Position numbers and translations under genes: made by a program. The notes beneath the pieces were generated by a model. It was not told the origin of the DNA, did no database searches, and worked only from the letters and a program-made list of their open reading frames with translations. 64,000 nt of DNA from Microbacterium sp. TPD7012 (GTDB taxonomy: Bacteria; Actinomycetota; Actinomycetes; Actinomycetales; Microbacteriaceae): positions 1 to 64,000 of the forward strand of contig NZ_QDFV01000009.1 of the NCBI RefSeq assembly GCF_003075395.1, read 5' to 3'. Shown piece after piece: positions 42,270-51,400 of the stretch (position 1 is its first letter; each line of letters opens with the position of its first letter).

Positions 42270-43377
42270 CGTGCTCGTCGTCGGGGCGGGCCTGGTGGGG
42301 CTGCTGCTGGCGTGCCTGCTGACGCAGGACGGACTGCGGGTGGCTGTCTGCGAACGTCGGACGGATGCCGACACGCGCACCCGCGCGATCGGCATCCACC
42401 GGCCGGGGCTCGAGGCGCTGGAGGCTGCCGGTCTCGGAGACGAGGTCCTGGCCGAGGCGCTGCGCCTCGACGGGGGAGAGGTGCGCAGCCGCCGGAGGAC
42501 TCTGGCGTCGCTCGCGTTCCCGCCCGAGCGCCCCGTCCTGATCCTTCCGCAGCCGCGCACCGATGCGCTGCTCAGAGCGCGACTGCGGTCGCTCGCTCCC
42601 GATGCCCTGCGCGACGGATGGACCGTGCGCTCGGTCGATCCGGCGGACGACGTCGTGCGCGTCTCGGTCGATACTCCGGACATCGCCCGCGAGCTGACCG
42701 CCCGTTGCGTCGTGGTGGCCGACGGGGTGCGGAGCAGTCTGCGCGCGGATCTCGGACTCGGGTGGAGCCGCCGGAGCGGGCGCGCGACCTACGCGATGGT
42801 CGATGTCGCCGACGCGGAGGCAGACGCCCGCGCCGTGCTGCACTGCGAGCCGTCCGGCCTCGTCGAGTCGTTCCCGCTGCCCGGCGGACGGCGCCGGTGG
42901 GTGGCGCGCCAGGGGGCAGGCGAGCAGCTGGGCGCCGCGGACGCCTTCCGGGGCGCGGTCGAGGCGCGGACCGGCATCCGTCTGGATCTCGCGGATGACG
43001 TGCAGCCGACCGTCTTCGAGGCCGCGCAGCACATCGCCCGGCGTATCGTGCGCGGCCGCGTGGTCCTGCTCGGCGACGCGGCGCACGAGATCAGCCCGAT
43101 CGGCGGCCAGGGGATGAATCTGGGCTGGACGGACGCCGTGCGACTGGCGCGGGTGCTCGTGCGCGCGCTCCCCGAGCGGATGCCGGACCTCGCCGGCTAC
43201 GAGCGCGACCTGCGACGCAGGACGCGCATCGTCCAGAGCCGGTCGGCGTTCTACATGGCGATGGGTGCTCCGGCGCCGATCGGCGTGGCGGTTCCGCGGG
43301 AACTCGTCATCCGCACGCTGGGGACGCGGCCGCTGCGCCGCTGGTCCGCCGGGCTCATCACGATGCAGGGGCTCTGA
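42256..43377 (+). CDS. FAD-dependent monooxygenase of the type III PKS operon
   Basis: A 373-residue group A flavin monooxygenase. The dinucleotide motif GAGLVG is at residues 10-15, the DG motif lies in VVVADGVRSSLRADLG, and the GD motif is LLGDAAHEISPIGGQGMNLGW. It probably hydroxylates the phenolic ring made upstream, giving a hydroquinone or quinone. GTG 42256 is inside the methyltransferase gene. A terminator follows the stop. Confidence 0.92.
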   Translation: MPDHDVLVVGAGLVGLLLACLLTQDGLRVAVCERRTDADTRTRAIGIHRPGLEALEAAGLGDEVLAEALRLDGGEVRSRRRTLASLAFPPERPVLILPQPRTDALLRARLRSLAPDALRDGWTVRSVDPADDVVRVSVDTPDIARELTARCVVVADGVRSSLRADLGLGWSRRSGRATYAMVDVADAEADARAVLHCEPSGLVESFPLPGGRRRWVARQGAGEQLGAADAFRGAVEARTGIRLDLADDVQPTVFEAAQHIARRIVRGRVVLLGDAAHEISPIGGQGMNLGWTDAVRLARVLVRALPERMPDLAGYERDLRRRTRIVQSRSAFYMAMGAPAPIGVAVPRELVIRTLGTRPLRRWSAGLITMQGL

Positions 43378-43383
43378 CGCACG

Positions 43384-43419
43384 AAGGCCCCGGTTCCCTC
43401 GAGAGGGGACCGGGGCCTT
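43384..43419. terminator. bidirectional terminator between the PKS operon and lpdA
   Basis: AAGGCCCCGGTTCCC and GGGGACCGGGGCCTT form a ~14-bp stem with a short loop. It lies between convergent genes, serving both, though there is no T run. Confidence 0.75.
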
Positions 43420-43435
43420 CGCGCTTCGCGTGCGG

Positions 43436-43463
43436 GGTTTCGACTCGCTTCGCTCACTCAACC
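43436..43463. repeat. dispersed GGTTTCGACTCGCTTCGCTC-type repeat
   Basis: A 28-base element starting GGTTTCGACTCGCTTCGCTC and ending ACTCAACC, with short inverted ends (GGTT/AACC). I recall near-identical copies scattered between genes in many Microbacteriaceae genomes. A single copy occurs in this window. Confidence 0.5.
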
Positions 43464-43476
43464 TTGACGCGTCGCG

Positions 43477-44874
43477 TCAGAAGTTGATCATGTGCCCTGC
43501 GAGGCCGTGGAAGCCCTCCTGCAGCGCCTCCGACAGCGTCGGGTGGGTGTGCACGTTGCGGGCCAGCTCGAGCGCGGTGAGGTCCCACTTCTGCGCGAGG
43601 GTCAGCTCGGGCAGGAGCTCGGCGACGTCCGGGCCGATCATGTGCGCGCCGATGAGCTCGAGGTGCTCGGCGTCGGCGATGAGCTTGACGAAGCCGACGG
43701 GCTCGCCGAGGCCGTGCGCCTTGCCGTTGGCCATGAACGGGAAGCTGACGACCTTGATGTCGCGCCCCTCGTCCTTCGCCTGCTGCTCGGTGAGGCCGAA
43801 CGAGGCGACCTGGGGGGAGCAGAACGTCGCACGCGGCATCATGCGGTAGTCGCCGAGCGTCATGGTCTCGGCCTTGCCGATGGTCTCGGCCGCGACGACG
43901 CCCTGCGCCTCGGCCACGTGGGCGAGCTGCAGCTTGGCGGTCACGTCGCCGATCGCGTAGATGCCCTCGACGTTCGTGCGCATGTGGTCGTCGATGTCGA
44001 TCGCACCGCGCTCGGTGAGCTTCACACCGGTCGCCTCGAGGCCGAAGCCCTCGGTGTTCGGGGCGAAGCCGACCGACATGAGCACCTTGTCGGCCTCGAT
44101 CGACGACTGCTGGCCGTCCTTGGCCGTGTAGGTCACGGTGACGGAGGAGCCGTTGTCGACGACCGTCTCGACCTTGGTCGAGGTGAGGATGTCGACGCCG
44201 TAGTTCTTGTACTGCTTCGTGATCTCCTTCGACACGTCGGCGTCCTCGTTGGGGAGGGCGCGGTCGAGGAACTCGATGATGGTGACCTTCACGCCGTAGT
44301 TCGTCATGACGTAGGCGAACTCCATGCCGATGGCGCCGGCGCCTACGATGACGATCGACTTCGGCAGCTCGCGGCTGAGGATCTGCTCCTCGTAGGTCAC
44401 GACGTTGTCGCTCAGCTGGACGCCGGGGAGCAGGCGCACCTTCGAGCCGGTGGCGATGATCGCGTTGTCGAAGGTCACCTCTTCGGTGGAGCCGTCGGCC
44501 TTGGCGACCGAGATCGCCTTCGGGCCGGTGAAGGTGCCGCGACCGTCGTACTCGGTCACCTTGTTCTTCTTCATCAGGAAGTGGATGCCCTTGACGCGGC
44601 CGTCGGCGACCACGCGGCTGCGGTCGAACGCCTTGCCGTAGTCGATCGTGAACTCACCCGAGATGCCGAAGAAGTCGGCCTTGTGGTTCAGGGTGTGCGC
44701 GAGCTCCGCGTTCTTGAGCAGTGCCTTGGAGGGGATGCAGCCCACGTTGAGGCAGACACCGCCCCAGTACTTCTCTTCGATGATGGCCGTGGAGAGGCCG
44801 AGCTGTGCGCTGCGGACGGCGGCGACGTATCCACCAGGACCGGCACCGAGGATGACGACATCGTAATGGGGCAT
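43477..44874 (-). CDS. lpdA: dihydrolipoyl dehydrogenase
   Basis: A 465-residue flavoprotein, the E3 component of 2-oxoacid dehydrogenases. The FAD motif GAGPGGYVAA is at residues 10-19, the redox pair Cys41/Cys46 in GGVCLNVGCIPSK, the NAD motif VGAGAIGMEFAYV, and the C-terminal active-site HTHPTLSEALQEG. The length is standard. The ATG at 44874 has TAGGCT six bases upstream; that hexamer overlaps the copC stop codon, giving lpdA its own leaderless promoter. Confidence 0.97.
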   Translation of the reverse strand: MPHYDVVILGAGPGGYVAAVRSAQLGLSTAIIEEKYWGGVCLNVGCIPSKALLKNAELAHTLNHKADFFGISGEFTIDYGKAFDRSRVVADGRVKGIHFLMKKNKVTEYDGRGTFTGPKAISVAKADGSTEEVTFDNAIIATGSKVRLLPGVQLSDNVVTYEEQILSRELPKSIVIVGAGAIGMEFAYVMTNYGVKVTIIEFLDRALPNEDADVSKEITKQYKNYGVDILTSTKVETVVDNGSSVTVTYTAKDGQQSSIEADKVLMSVGFAPNTEGFGLEATGVKLTERGAIDIDDHMRTNVEGIYAIGDVTAKLQLAHVAEAQGVVAAETIGKAETMTLGDYRMMPRATFCSPQVASFGLTEQQAKDEGRDIKVVSFPFMANGKAHGLGEPVGFVKLIADAEHLELIGAHMIGPDVAELLPELTLAQKWDLTALELARNVHTHPTLSEALQEGFHGLAGHMINF

Positions 44875-44880
44875 GCGTTA

Positions 44881-44886
44881 AGCCTA
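44881..44886 (-). promoter_or_regulatory. -10 element of lpdA
   Basis: Minus strand TAGGCT, six bases (TAACGC), ATG at 44874. The first three bases are the TAG stop of copC. Confidence 0.65.
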
Positions 44887-45534
44887 TCGCTCCGAAGAGG
44901 GCTCGGAACCGGGCTCGGCGCCTCCTCGGCGGCCGCGCACGGACAGCCAGACGGCGACTCCGACGGCGACCAGGATGCCGACGATCGAGATCACCCAGAT
45001 CCACACGGTCGAACCCGAACCGTCGTCTGCGTCGGGTGCCGGAGTGAGCGTCGCCTCCGGCGTTGCGGATGCCGCTTCGCTCGGGGCCGCGGTCGTCGGC
45101 GCGGCGCTGGGCTGCTCGGTCGGCGTCGGGGAGGAACCGGTCGTCACGGTGAAGAAGAACTCGTCGGAGGTCGGGTGCCCGTCGCTCGAGACGACCTTCC
45201 AGATCACGTGGTATTCGCCTGCCGGGGCGGAGGACACCAGCGGCTGCGTCACCACGGCGCCGTCGACCGTCGCGGGTCCATCCGTGACCGCGTTGCCCGC
45301 GGAGTCCGTGACGACGACCTCGGTGGCGCCCTCGCCGTCGATCAGCTTGGCGCTGAAGGTGAGCGTCAGCTCGGCGGGGAGCGTCTCGACTTCGCTGTCG
45401 GCTGCCGGGTTCGACGACGTGAGCGCGTCGTGCGCGGATGCCGAGAGCGGGGACGCGAGCACGAGGAAGGCGGCGAGGAGCGTCGCGGCGAGAGCGACGG
45501 GGGCGGCGGAGAGGCGCAGGGCTTTGGTCTTCAC
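44884..45534 (-). CDS. secreted CopC-domain copper-binding protein, membrane anchored
   Basis: A 216-residue exported protein. The signal peptide ends near SASA, leaving His35 (AHDALTSSNPAADSEV) as the mature N-terminus, the position used for Cu(II) binding in CopC. A second His lies in VVSSDGHPTSDEF. A Ser/Thr/Pro/Ala-rich linker (~130-175) leads to a C-terminal membrane helix (TVWIWVISIVGILVAVGVAV) and a basic tail. No CopD gene is adjacent. GTG 45534 has TAGGGT six bases upstream. Confidence 0.9.
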   Translation of the reverse strand: MKTKALRLSAAPVALAATLLAAFLVLASPLSASAHDALTSSNPAADSEVETLPAELTLTFSAKLIDGEGATEVVVTDSAGNAVTDGPATVDGAVVTQPLVSSAPAGEYHVIWKVVSSDGHPTSDEFFFTVTTGSSPTPTEQPSAAPTTAAPSEAASATPEATLTPAPDADDGSGSTVWIWVISIVGILVAVGVAVWLSVRGRRGGAEPGSEPSSER

Positions 45535-45540
45535 AGGTCC

Positions 45541-45546
45541 ACCCTA
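45541..45546 (-). promoter_or_regulatory. -10 element of the copC gene
   Basis: Minus strand TAGGGT, six bases (GGACCT), GTG at 45534; leaderless layout. Confidence 0.6.
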
Positions 45547-45609
45547 TGAAGAGCCGGTATGTGACGGCTGAGTATGCATGCGGCCTCCCGCGAGCCCCTC
45601 GGCATCCGT

Positions 45610-45615
45610 TAGTCT
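45610..45615 (+). promoter_or_regulatory. -10 element of garA
   Basis: TAGTCT lies 20 bases before GTG 45636, leaving a short leader that carries AGGAGGG (45625-45631). Confidence 0.55.
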
Positions 45616-45635
45616 GGACAGCCTAGGAGGGCACA

Positions 45636-46121
45636 GTGACTGACAGCGACAGCCGACCGGCCGGAGAAGCCGCGATCCACCGCTCTGGTGAACAGAAGCA
45701 TGACGTGACGCAGACGTTCGGACACGATTCGGACCTGTCCTTCGTGCCGTTCGGCGTGGAGCTCACCGACGTCGAGCAGACCGCCATCGCGGCGTTGCCG
45801 TCGGGATCGGCCCTGTTGCTGGTGCGCTCGGGCGCCCTCGCCGGTGCCCGCTACCTCCTCGACACCGATGTGACGACGGTCGGACGCCACCCCGAGGCCG
45901 ACATCTTCTTCGATGACGTGACCGTCTCTCGCCGTCACGCGGAGATCACGCGCACCGGCACGACGTTCGAGATCATCGACCAGCGCTCGCTCAACGGGAC
46001 GTACGTCAACGGCGAGCGGGTCGACCGCAGTGCGCTGGTCGACGGCTCCGAGCTGCGCGTCGGCAAGTTCCGACTGAACTTCTTCGCCTCTCCGCACGAC
46101 CGCCAGGCGGCGAACGCCTGA
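45636..46121 (+). CDS. garA: FHA-domain regulator GarA/OdhI
   Basis: A 161-residue signalling protein. Thr25 and Thr27 in the DVTQTFGHD segment occupy the place of the ETTSVF phospho-site of GarA/OdhI. The FHA domain (~residues 65-150) has the phospho-Thr binding pattern TVGRHPEADIFFDDVTVSRRHAEI and RSLNGTYVNG. In relatives the unphosphorylated form inhibits 2-oxoglutarate dehydrogenase and Ser/Thr kinases release it. GTG has AGGAGGG upstream, and the stop overlaps the MerR gene. Confidence 0.92.
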   Translation: MTDSDSRPAGEAAIHRSGEQKHDVTQTFGHDSDLSFVPFGVELTDVEQTAIAALPSGSALLLVRSGALAGARYLLDTDVTTVGRHPEADIFFDDVTVSRRHAEITRTGTTFEIIDQRSLNGTYVNGERVDRSALVDGSELRVGKFRLNFFASPHDRQAANA

Positions 46122-46798
46122 TGGCGGCCACTCCCGCCCGCGAACGCTCTGCGTCCGCGGGCCTGCTGAGTATCGGTCAGGTGCTCGCGCGTCTCACTCC
46201 GGAGTTCCCCGATCTGACCTCCAGCAAGCTGCGTTTCCTCGAGGTGCAGGGCATCGTCAGCCCCTCGCGCACCGAGTCCGGCTACCGCAAGTTCTCGACG
46301 GCCGACATCGAGCGGCTCCGTCTCGGACTCACCCTCCAGCGGGATCACTACCTGCCGCTGAGCGTGATCCGCGAGCAGCTGGACAGCTCTGCGGGGGAGG
46401 CCTCGCTCGCGCCGCCTCCGTCGATCACGCCGGCGCCGCGTCGCTATCGTCGGGCAGAGCTCCTCGCGGCGGCAGGAGCAGGACCCCAGCTGCTGAACGA
46501 CGCGATCAGCACCGGTGTCATCACCGCCCAGGAGAACTACCCCGAGGCGACGGTGACGCTCCTGCGCGGACTCGTCGCGCTGGATCGCCACGGGATCGAG
46601 CCCCGGCACCTGCGCTCCCTCCGTCAGGGGGCCGAGCGCGAGGTCGCTCTCATCGAGTCGGCGATGTCGTCGCTGTTGCGACGGACGGATGCCGCCTCCC
46701 GCGCGAAGGCCAGCGAACTCGCTCCCGAGCTGGCGACGAAGATCGACGAAGTGCGCTCGCTCTTCGTCAAGGACGCGCTGTCGCGTGTGCTTTCGTAA
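46121..46798 (+). CDS. ftsR: MerR-family regulator, FtsR-like
   Basis: A 225-residue protein. The winged-helix MerR domain spans residues ~14-85 (LSIGQVLARLTPEFPDLTSSKLRFLEVQGIVSPSRTESGYRKF). The C-terminal part is helical, with a possible coiled coil at the end. Its position directly after garA matches Mycobacterium Rv1828 and Corynebacterium FtsR, which activates ftsZ. ATG overlaps the garA stop by one base. Confidence 0.85.
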   Translation: MAATPARERSASAGLLSIGQVLARLTPEFPDLTSSKLRFLEVQGIVSPSRTESGYRKFSTADIERLRLGLTLQRDHYLPLSVIREQLDSSAGEASLAPPPSITPAPRRYRRAELLAAAGAGPQLLNDAISTGVITAQENYPEATVTLLRGLVALDRHGIEPRHLRSLRQGAEREVALIESAMSSLLRRTDAASRAKASELAPELATKIDEVRSLFVKDALSRVLS

Positions 46799-46839
46799 CG
46801 AACTGATTGCGACACACCTTCGACGTCCCACGGATGTCA

Positions 46840-46868
46840 TTGCCGGTGCCCGAGCACTGCTCTACCGT
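46840..46868 (+). promoter_or_regulatory. promoter of the second MerR gene
   Basis: TTGCCG, a 17-base spacer, then TACCGT. The start would be near 46875, giving a leader of about 23 bases with GGGAGG before ATG 46898. Confidence 0.6.
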
Positions 46869-46897
46869 GGAGATAACCGTTCCAGGGAGGATTTCAG

Positions 46898-47443
46898 ATG
46901 AATGCGGATGAGCTCACAGGCGACCCGCGGTTCGTACCCGAACTCCTCTTCACGGACGGTCTCCCCGCCATGGACGACGAGGTCGGCTACCGCGGTGCCG
47001 TCGCCGCTCGTGCCGCCGGCATCACCTACCGTCAGCTGGATTACTGGGCCCGCACCGAGCTGGTCGAGCCCACCGTCCGCGGCGCGAGCGGCTCCGGCTC
47101 GCAGCGTCTCTACGGCTTCCGCGACATCCTGGTCCTGAAGCTCGTCAAGAGCCTCCTCGACACCGGCATCTCGCTGCAGCAGATCCGTACCGCTGTCGAA
47201 GAGCTGCGCCGTGCCGGCATCCGCGATCTCGCCGGCACCACGCTGATGAGCGATGGCGCCTCCGTCTACCTGTGCACGTCGAACGACGAGGTCATCGACC
47301 TCGTCAGCCGCGGCCAGGGCGTGTTCGGCATCGCCGTGGGCAAGGTGCTCCGCGAGGTCGAGTCGACGCTCGTCGCCTTCGACCCGACCGCACCGGACCC
47401 GGTCGACGAGCTCTCCGCGCGCCGCTCGAAGCGCTCCGCCTGA
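46898..47443 (+). CDS. MerR-family regulator (Rv1830-like)
   Basis: A 181-residue MerR-type protein: VGYRGAVAARAAGITYRQLDYWARTELVEPTVRGASGSGSQRLYGFRDILVLKLVKSLLDTGISLQQIRTAVEELR. In Mycobacterium the corresponding gene (Rv1830) follows garA, Rv1828 and a bifunctional nuclease gene; the nuclease gene is absent here. ATG follows CAGGGAGGATTTCAG. The effector and targets are unknown, but the genus-wide linkage to ftsR suggests a role in growth or division. Confidence 0.85.
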   Translation: MNADELTGDPRFVPELLFTDGLPAMDDEVGYRGAVAARAAGITYRQLDYWARTELVEPTVRGASGSGSQRLYGFRDILVLKLVKSLLDTGISLQQIRTAVEELRRAGIRDLAGTTLMSDGASVYLCTSNDEVIDLVSRGQGVFGIAVGKVLREVESTLVAFDPTAPDPVDELSARRSKRSA

Positions 47444-47446
47444 TCC

Positions 47447-47490
47447 ACCCTTCGACAGGCTCAGGGACCCACCCTTCGACAGGCTCAGGG
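47447..47490. repeat. tandem pair of CCCTTCGACAGGCTCAGGG elements
   Basis: ACCCTTCGACAGGCTCAGGG occurs at 47447-47466 and 47471-47490, 24 bases apart. This short element is very common between genes in Micrococcales. With the next hairpin (AGCTCTGCG/CGCAGAGCT, 47502-47532) it fills the gap between two convergent genes and may help end transcription. Confidence 0.75.
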
Positions 47491-47501
47491 GCCTGAGGGG
47501 G

Positions 47502-47532
47502 AGCTCTGCGCTCCTTGTCGGGTCGCAGAGCT
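47502..47532. terminator. hairpin between convergent genes
   Basis: AGCTCTGCG and CGCAGAGCT form a 9-bp stem with a 13-base loop. It lies between the MerR gene end and the ParA gene end; no T run is present. Confidence 0.5.
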
Positions 47533-47542
47533 TGCCGAAGCG

Positions 47543-48346
47543 TCAGGCGTTCTCGGGAAGCGCGATGCGCCCGGTGCGGATGATCCGGTCGAGCAGCTGA
47601 TCGAAGTCGGCGGCGAGCTCCTGCGCGGAGTCTCCCGGCCAGATGTGCAGCGGCTTCGCCGCGCCCTGCGCCTGCTGCAGCGAGGTGCGCTCGGGCAGCT
47701 GCGGAGCGAGCACGAGGGGCCCGAACATGTCGCGGAGCTCCTTGATGCGGAACTGGTGCTCGATCGACTGCGGGCGCACGCGGTTCACGACGATGCCGAG
47801 CGGCTGAAGACGAGGGGAGAGGCCGCGGCGGATCTCCTCGATCGCGCGGAGGGCGCGGTCCGCGGCGGCGACCGAGAACAGGCCGGGCTCGGTGACCACC
47901 ATGACGCGGTCGCTGGCGGCCCAGGCCGTGCGGGTGAGCGCGTTCAGCGACGGCGCGCAGTCGATGAGCACGAGGTCGTAGTCGGCTTCGACGGCCGCGA
48001 GTGCCTCTTCGAGCTTCCAGACGTCGCGGACGCTCGGGTGCGGCCCGTCGAAGTTGATGGCGGAGGGGCTCCCGATGAGCACGTCGATCGTGCCGGGGTG
48101 CACTTTCGCCCATCCGCTGGAGGTGATCGCCTGACGGACGACCTTCTCCTTCGGGTTCGCCAGGACATCGGCGATGTTGAGTCGTCCGGCCACCTGGATG
48201 TCCATCCCGGTGGAGACGTCGGACTGCGGGTCGAGGTCGACGACGAGAGTCCGGACTCCTCGGGCGAAAGCCGCTGAGGCCAGCCCGAGTGTCACGGTCG
48301 TCTTGCCGACGCCCCCCTTGAGAGAGCTGACGCTGAGTACGTGCAC
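47543..48346 (-). CDS. orphan ParA-family ATPase
   Basis: A 267-residue ParA-like ATPase. The deviant Walker A is SSLKGGVGKTTVTLG, followed by VVDLDPQSDVSTGM and LVLIDCAPSLNALTRTAW. No parB partner is adjacent. GTG 48346 is preferred because TAACGT lies seven bases upstream, matching the leaderless pattern; GTG 48355 and 48352 are alternatives that would overlap that hexamer. It is divergent from pyruvate carboxylase. The cargo is unknown. Confidence 0.86.
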   Translation of the reverse strand: MHVLSVSSLKGGVGKTTVTLGLASAAFARGVRTLVVDLDPQSDVSTGMDIQVAGRLNIADVLANPKEKVVRQAITSSGWAKVHPGTIDVLIGSPSAINFDGPHPSVRDVWKLEEALAAVEADYDLVLIDCAPSLNALTRTAWAASDRVMVVTEPGLFSVAAADRALRAIEEIRRGLSPRLQPLGIVVNRVRPQSIEHQFRIKELRDMFGPLVLAPQLPERTSLQQAQGAAKPLHIWPGDSAQELAADFDQLLDRIIRTGRIALPENA

Positions 48347-48353
48347 GAACACC

Positions 48354-48359
48354 ACGTTA
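48354..48359 (-). promoter_or_regulatory. -10 element of the orphan ParA gene
   Basis: Minus strand TAACGT, seven bases, GTG at 48346. It decides between three in-frame GTG starts. Confidence 0.5.
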
Positions 48360-48438
48360 CCTTCCCCTAGGCTGAGGGAACACTCAGCCCCGCCCCTGCA
48401 CGCCGAAAACGCCGTGCATCGAGCTCTCAGAGGTGTGC

Positions 48439-51400
48439 ATGTTCCAGAAGATCCTTGTGGCCAACCGCGGCGAGATCGCGATCCGGGCCTTCCGAGCGGC
48501 GTACGAGGTGGGGGCGCGCACCGTCGCGGTCTTCCCCCATGAGGACCGCGGGTCCGTCCATCGACTCAAGGCCGATGAGGCCTACGAGATCGGCGAACGC
48601 GGTCACCCCGTCCGCGCGTACCTGAACGTCGACGAGATCATCCGCGTCGCGCTGGAGGCGGGAGCGGATGCGATCTACCCCGGATACGGCTTCCTGTCGG
48701 AGAACCCGGAGCTCGCGGAGAAGGCGGCGGCCAACGGCATCGTCTTCATCGGCCCGCCGGCGAAGGTGCTCGAGATGGCGGGCAACAAGGTCGAGGCGAA
48801 GCGGCACGCGATCGAGGCCGGAGTGCCGGTGCTGCGTTCGACCGAGGCATCCGACGACGTCGAGGCGCTCGTCGCCCAGGCGGAGGACATCGGCTTCCCG
48901 CTCTTCGCCAAGGCGGTGGCGGGCGGCGGCGGCCGCGGCATGCGTCGCGTCGAGACCGCGGGTGATCTCGCACCCGCTCTGGCCGAGGCGATGCGGGAGG
49001 CTGCGAGCGCCTTCGGCGACGCCCGGATGTTCCTGGAGCAGGCCGTGGTGCGCCCCCGGCACATCGAGGTGCAGATCCTCGCCGACAAGACCGGCGAGAC
49101 CGTGCACCTGTTCGAGCGCGACTGCTCGGTGCAGCGGCGCCACCAGAAGGTCGTCGAGATCGCTCCGGCGCCGAATCTGGACGACAGCATCCGCACCGCA
49201 CTCCACGGCTACGCGGTCGCCTTCGCCCGCTCGATCGGCTACGAGAACGCCGGTACCGTCGAGTTCCTGCTGGAGACGGCGGGCGAGCGCACGGGCGAGG
49301 TCGTCTTCATCGAGATGAACCCGCGCATCCAGGTCGAGCACACCGTGACCGAGGAGGTCACCGACGTCGACCTCGTGCAGAGTCAGATGCGGATCGCCGC
49401 GGGCCAGACTCTCGCGGAGCTGGGACTGCAGCAGCAGAACCTGCACCTGCGGGGGGCTGCGCTGCAGTGCCGCATCACCACCGAGGACCCGACGCAGGGC
49501 TTCCGCCCCGACACCGGCAAGATCACGACCTACCGCTCACCCGGCGGCGCCGGCATCCGCCTCGACGGAGGCACGGTGCATCAGGGGGCGCAGATCAGCC
49601 CGCACTTCGACTCGATGCTGGCGAAGCTGACCTGCCGCGGTCGCGACTTCCCCGCGGCCGTCGCGCGTGCCCGGCGCGCGCTGGCGGAGTTCCGCATCCG
49701 CGGCGTCTCGACGAACATCCCCTTCCTCCAGGCCCTGCTCGACGACGACGCCTTCATCGCGGGCGACGTGAGCACCTCCTTCATCGACGAGCGGCCGGAG
49801 CTCCTGCGCGGTCGGGTCTCGAAGGACCGCGGCACGAAGCTCCTGAACTGGCTGGTCGACGTCACCGTCAACAAGCCCCACGGCGCGCACCCCGGTGTCA
49901 TCGACCCGGTCGCGAAGCTCCCCGTCGTCGATCTCTCGACCGAGCCGATCGCCGGGTCGCGTCAGCGGCTGCTCGAGCTCGGTCCGGAGGGCTTCGCCCG
50001 GAGCCTCCGCGAGCAGACGGCACTCGCGATCACCGACACCACCTTCCGCGACGCGCACCAGTCGCTGCTGGCCACGCGCGTGCGCACCAAGGACCTCGTC
50101 GCGGCTGCTCCGTACCTGGCGCGGCTCACGCCGGGCCTGCTGTCCGTCGAGGCCTGGGGCGGTGCGACGTACGACGTCGCGCTGCGCTTCCTCGGCGAGG
50201 ACCCCTGGGAGCGACTCGACAAGCTGCGCGCCGCGCTGCCGAACGTCGCGATCCAGATGCTGCTGCGCGGACGCAACACAGTCGGCTACACGCCGTACCC
50301 GACGGGGGTCACCGAGGCGTTCGTCGCCGAGGCAGCCGCGAGCGGGGTCGACATCTTCCGGATCTTCGACGCCCTCAACGACGTGGAGCAGATGCGCCCC
50401 GCCATCGAGGCCGTGCGCAACACCGGCACCGCGGTCGCCGAGGTGGCCCTCTGCTACACCGGCGACCTCCTCGACCCGGCCGAGAACCTCTACACGCTCG
50501 ACTACTACCTCGGTCTCGCCGACCAGATCGTCGCGGCCGGGGCGCACATCATCGCGATCAAGGACATGGCGGGGCTCCTGAGGCCCGCGGCTGCAGCGAA
50601 GCTCGTCGCAGCGCTGCGCGAGCGCTTCGACCTCCCTGTCCACCTGCACACGCACGACACGCCGGGCGGCCAGCTGGCTACGCTCCTCGCAGCCAGCGCG
50701 GTCGGAGTGGATGCCGTGGATGCCGCGTCGGCACCGCTCTCCGGAACCACCAGCCAGCCGTCGCTGTCCTCGCTCGTCGCGGCGCTCGCGCACACCGATC
50801 GGGACAGCGGCATCTCCCTCGACGCGGTGTCCGATCTCGAGCCGTACTGGGAGGCGGTGCGCCGGCAGTACGCGCCGTTCGAGTCGGGGCTTCCCGGACC
50901 CACGGGCCGCGTGTACCACCACGAGATCCCCGGCGGGCAGCTGTCGAACCTCCGCCAGCAGGCGAAGGCCCTCGGTCTCGCGGATGACTTCGAGCTCATC
51001 GAGGACATGTACGCCGCGGCCGACCGCATCCTCGGGCGCGTTCCGAAGGTGACGCCGTCATCGAAGGTCGTCGGCGACCTCGCGCTGCATCTCGCCGCCG
51101 TGAAGGCGGATCCTGCGGACTTCGAGGCGAACCCGGAGAAGTACGACGTGCCGGACTCGGTCGTCGGATTCATGGCGGGCGAGCTGGGCGACCTCCCCGG
51201 AGGATGGCCGGAGCCGTTCCGCACCAAGGTCCTCGCCGGACGCTCGGTGCGCACCGGGCTCACGCAGATCAGCGCGGAGGACGAGGCCGCTCTCGCCGGT
51301 TCCAGCGCCGAGCGGCGTGCGCGGCTCAACTCCCTGCTGTTCCCTGCGCCCACCGCGGAGTACACCGAGCGGCGCGAGCTCTTCGGCGACCTCTCCGTCC

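Noticed and set aside
47447..47490. The repeat pair as a two-unit CRISPR
   Set aside because: Only two copies with a 4-base gap, a known dispersed element, and no cas genes nearby.
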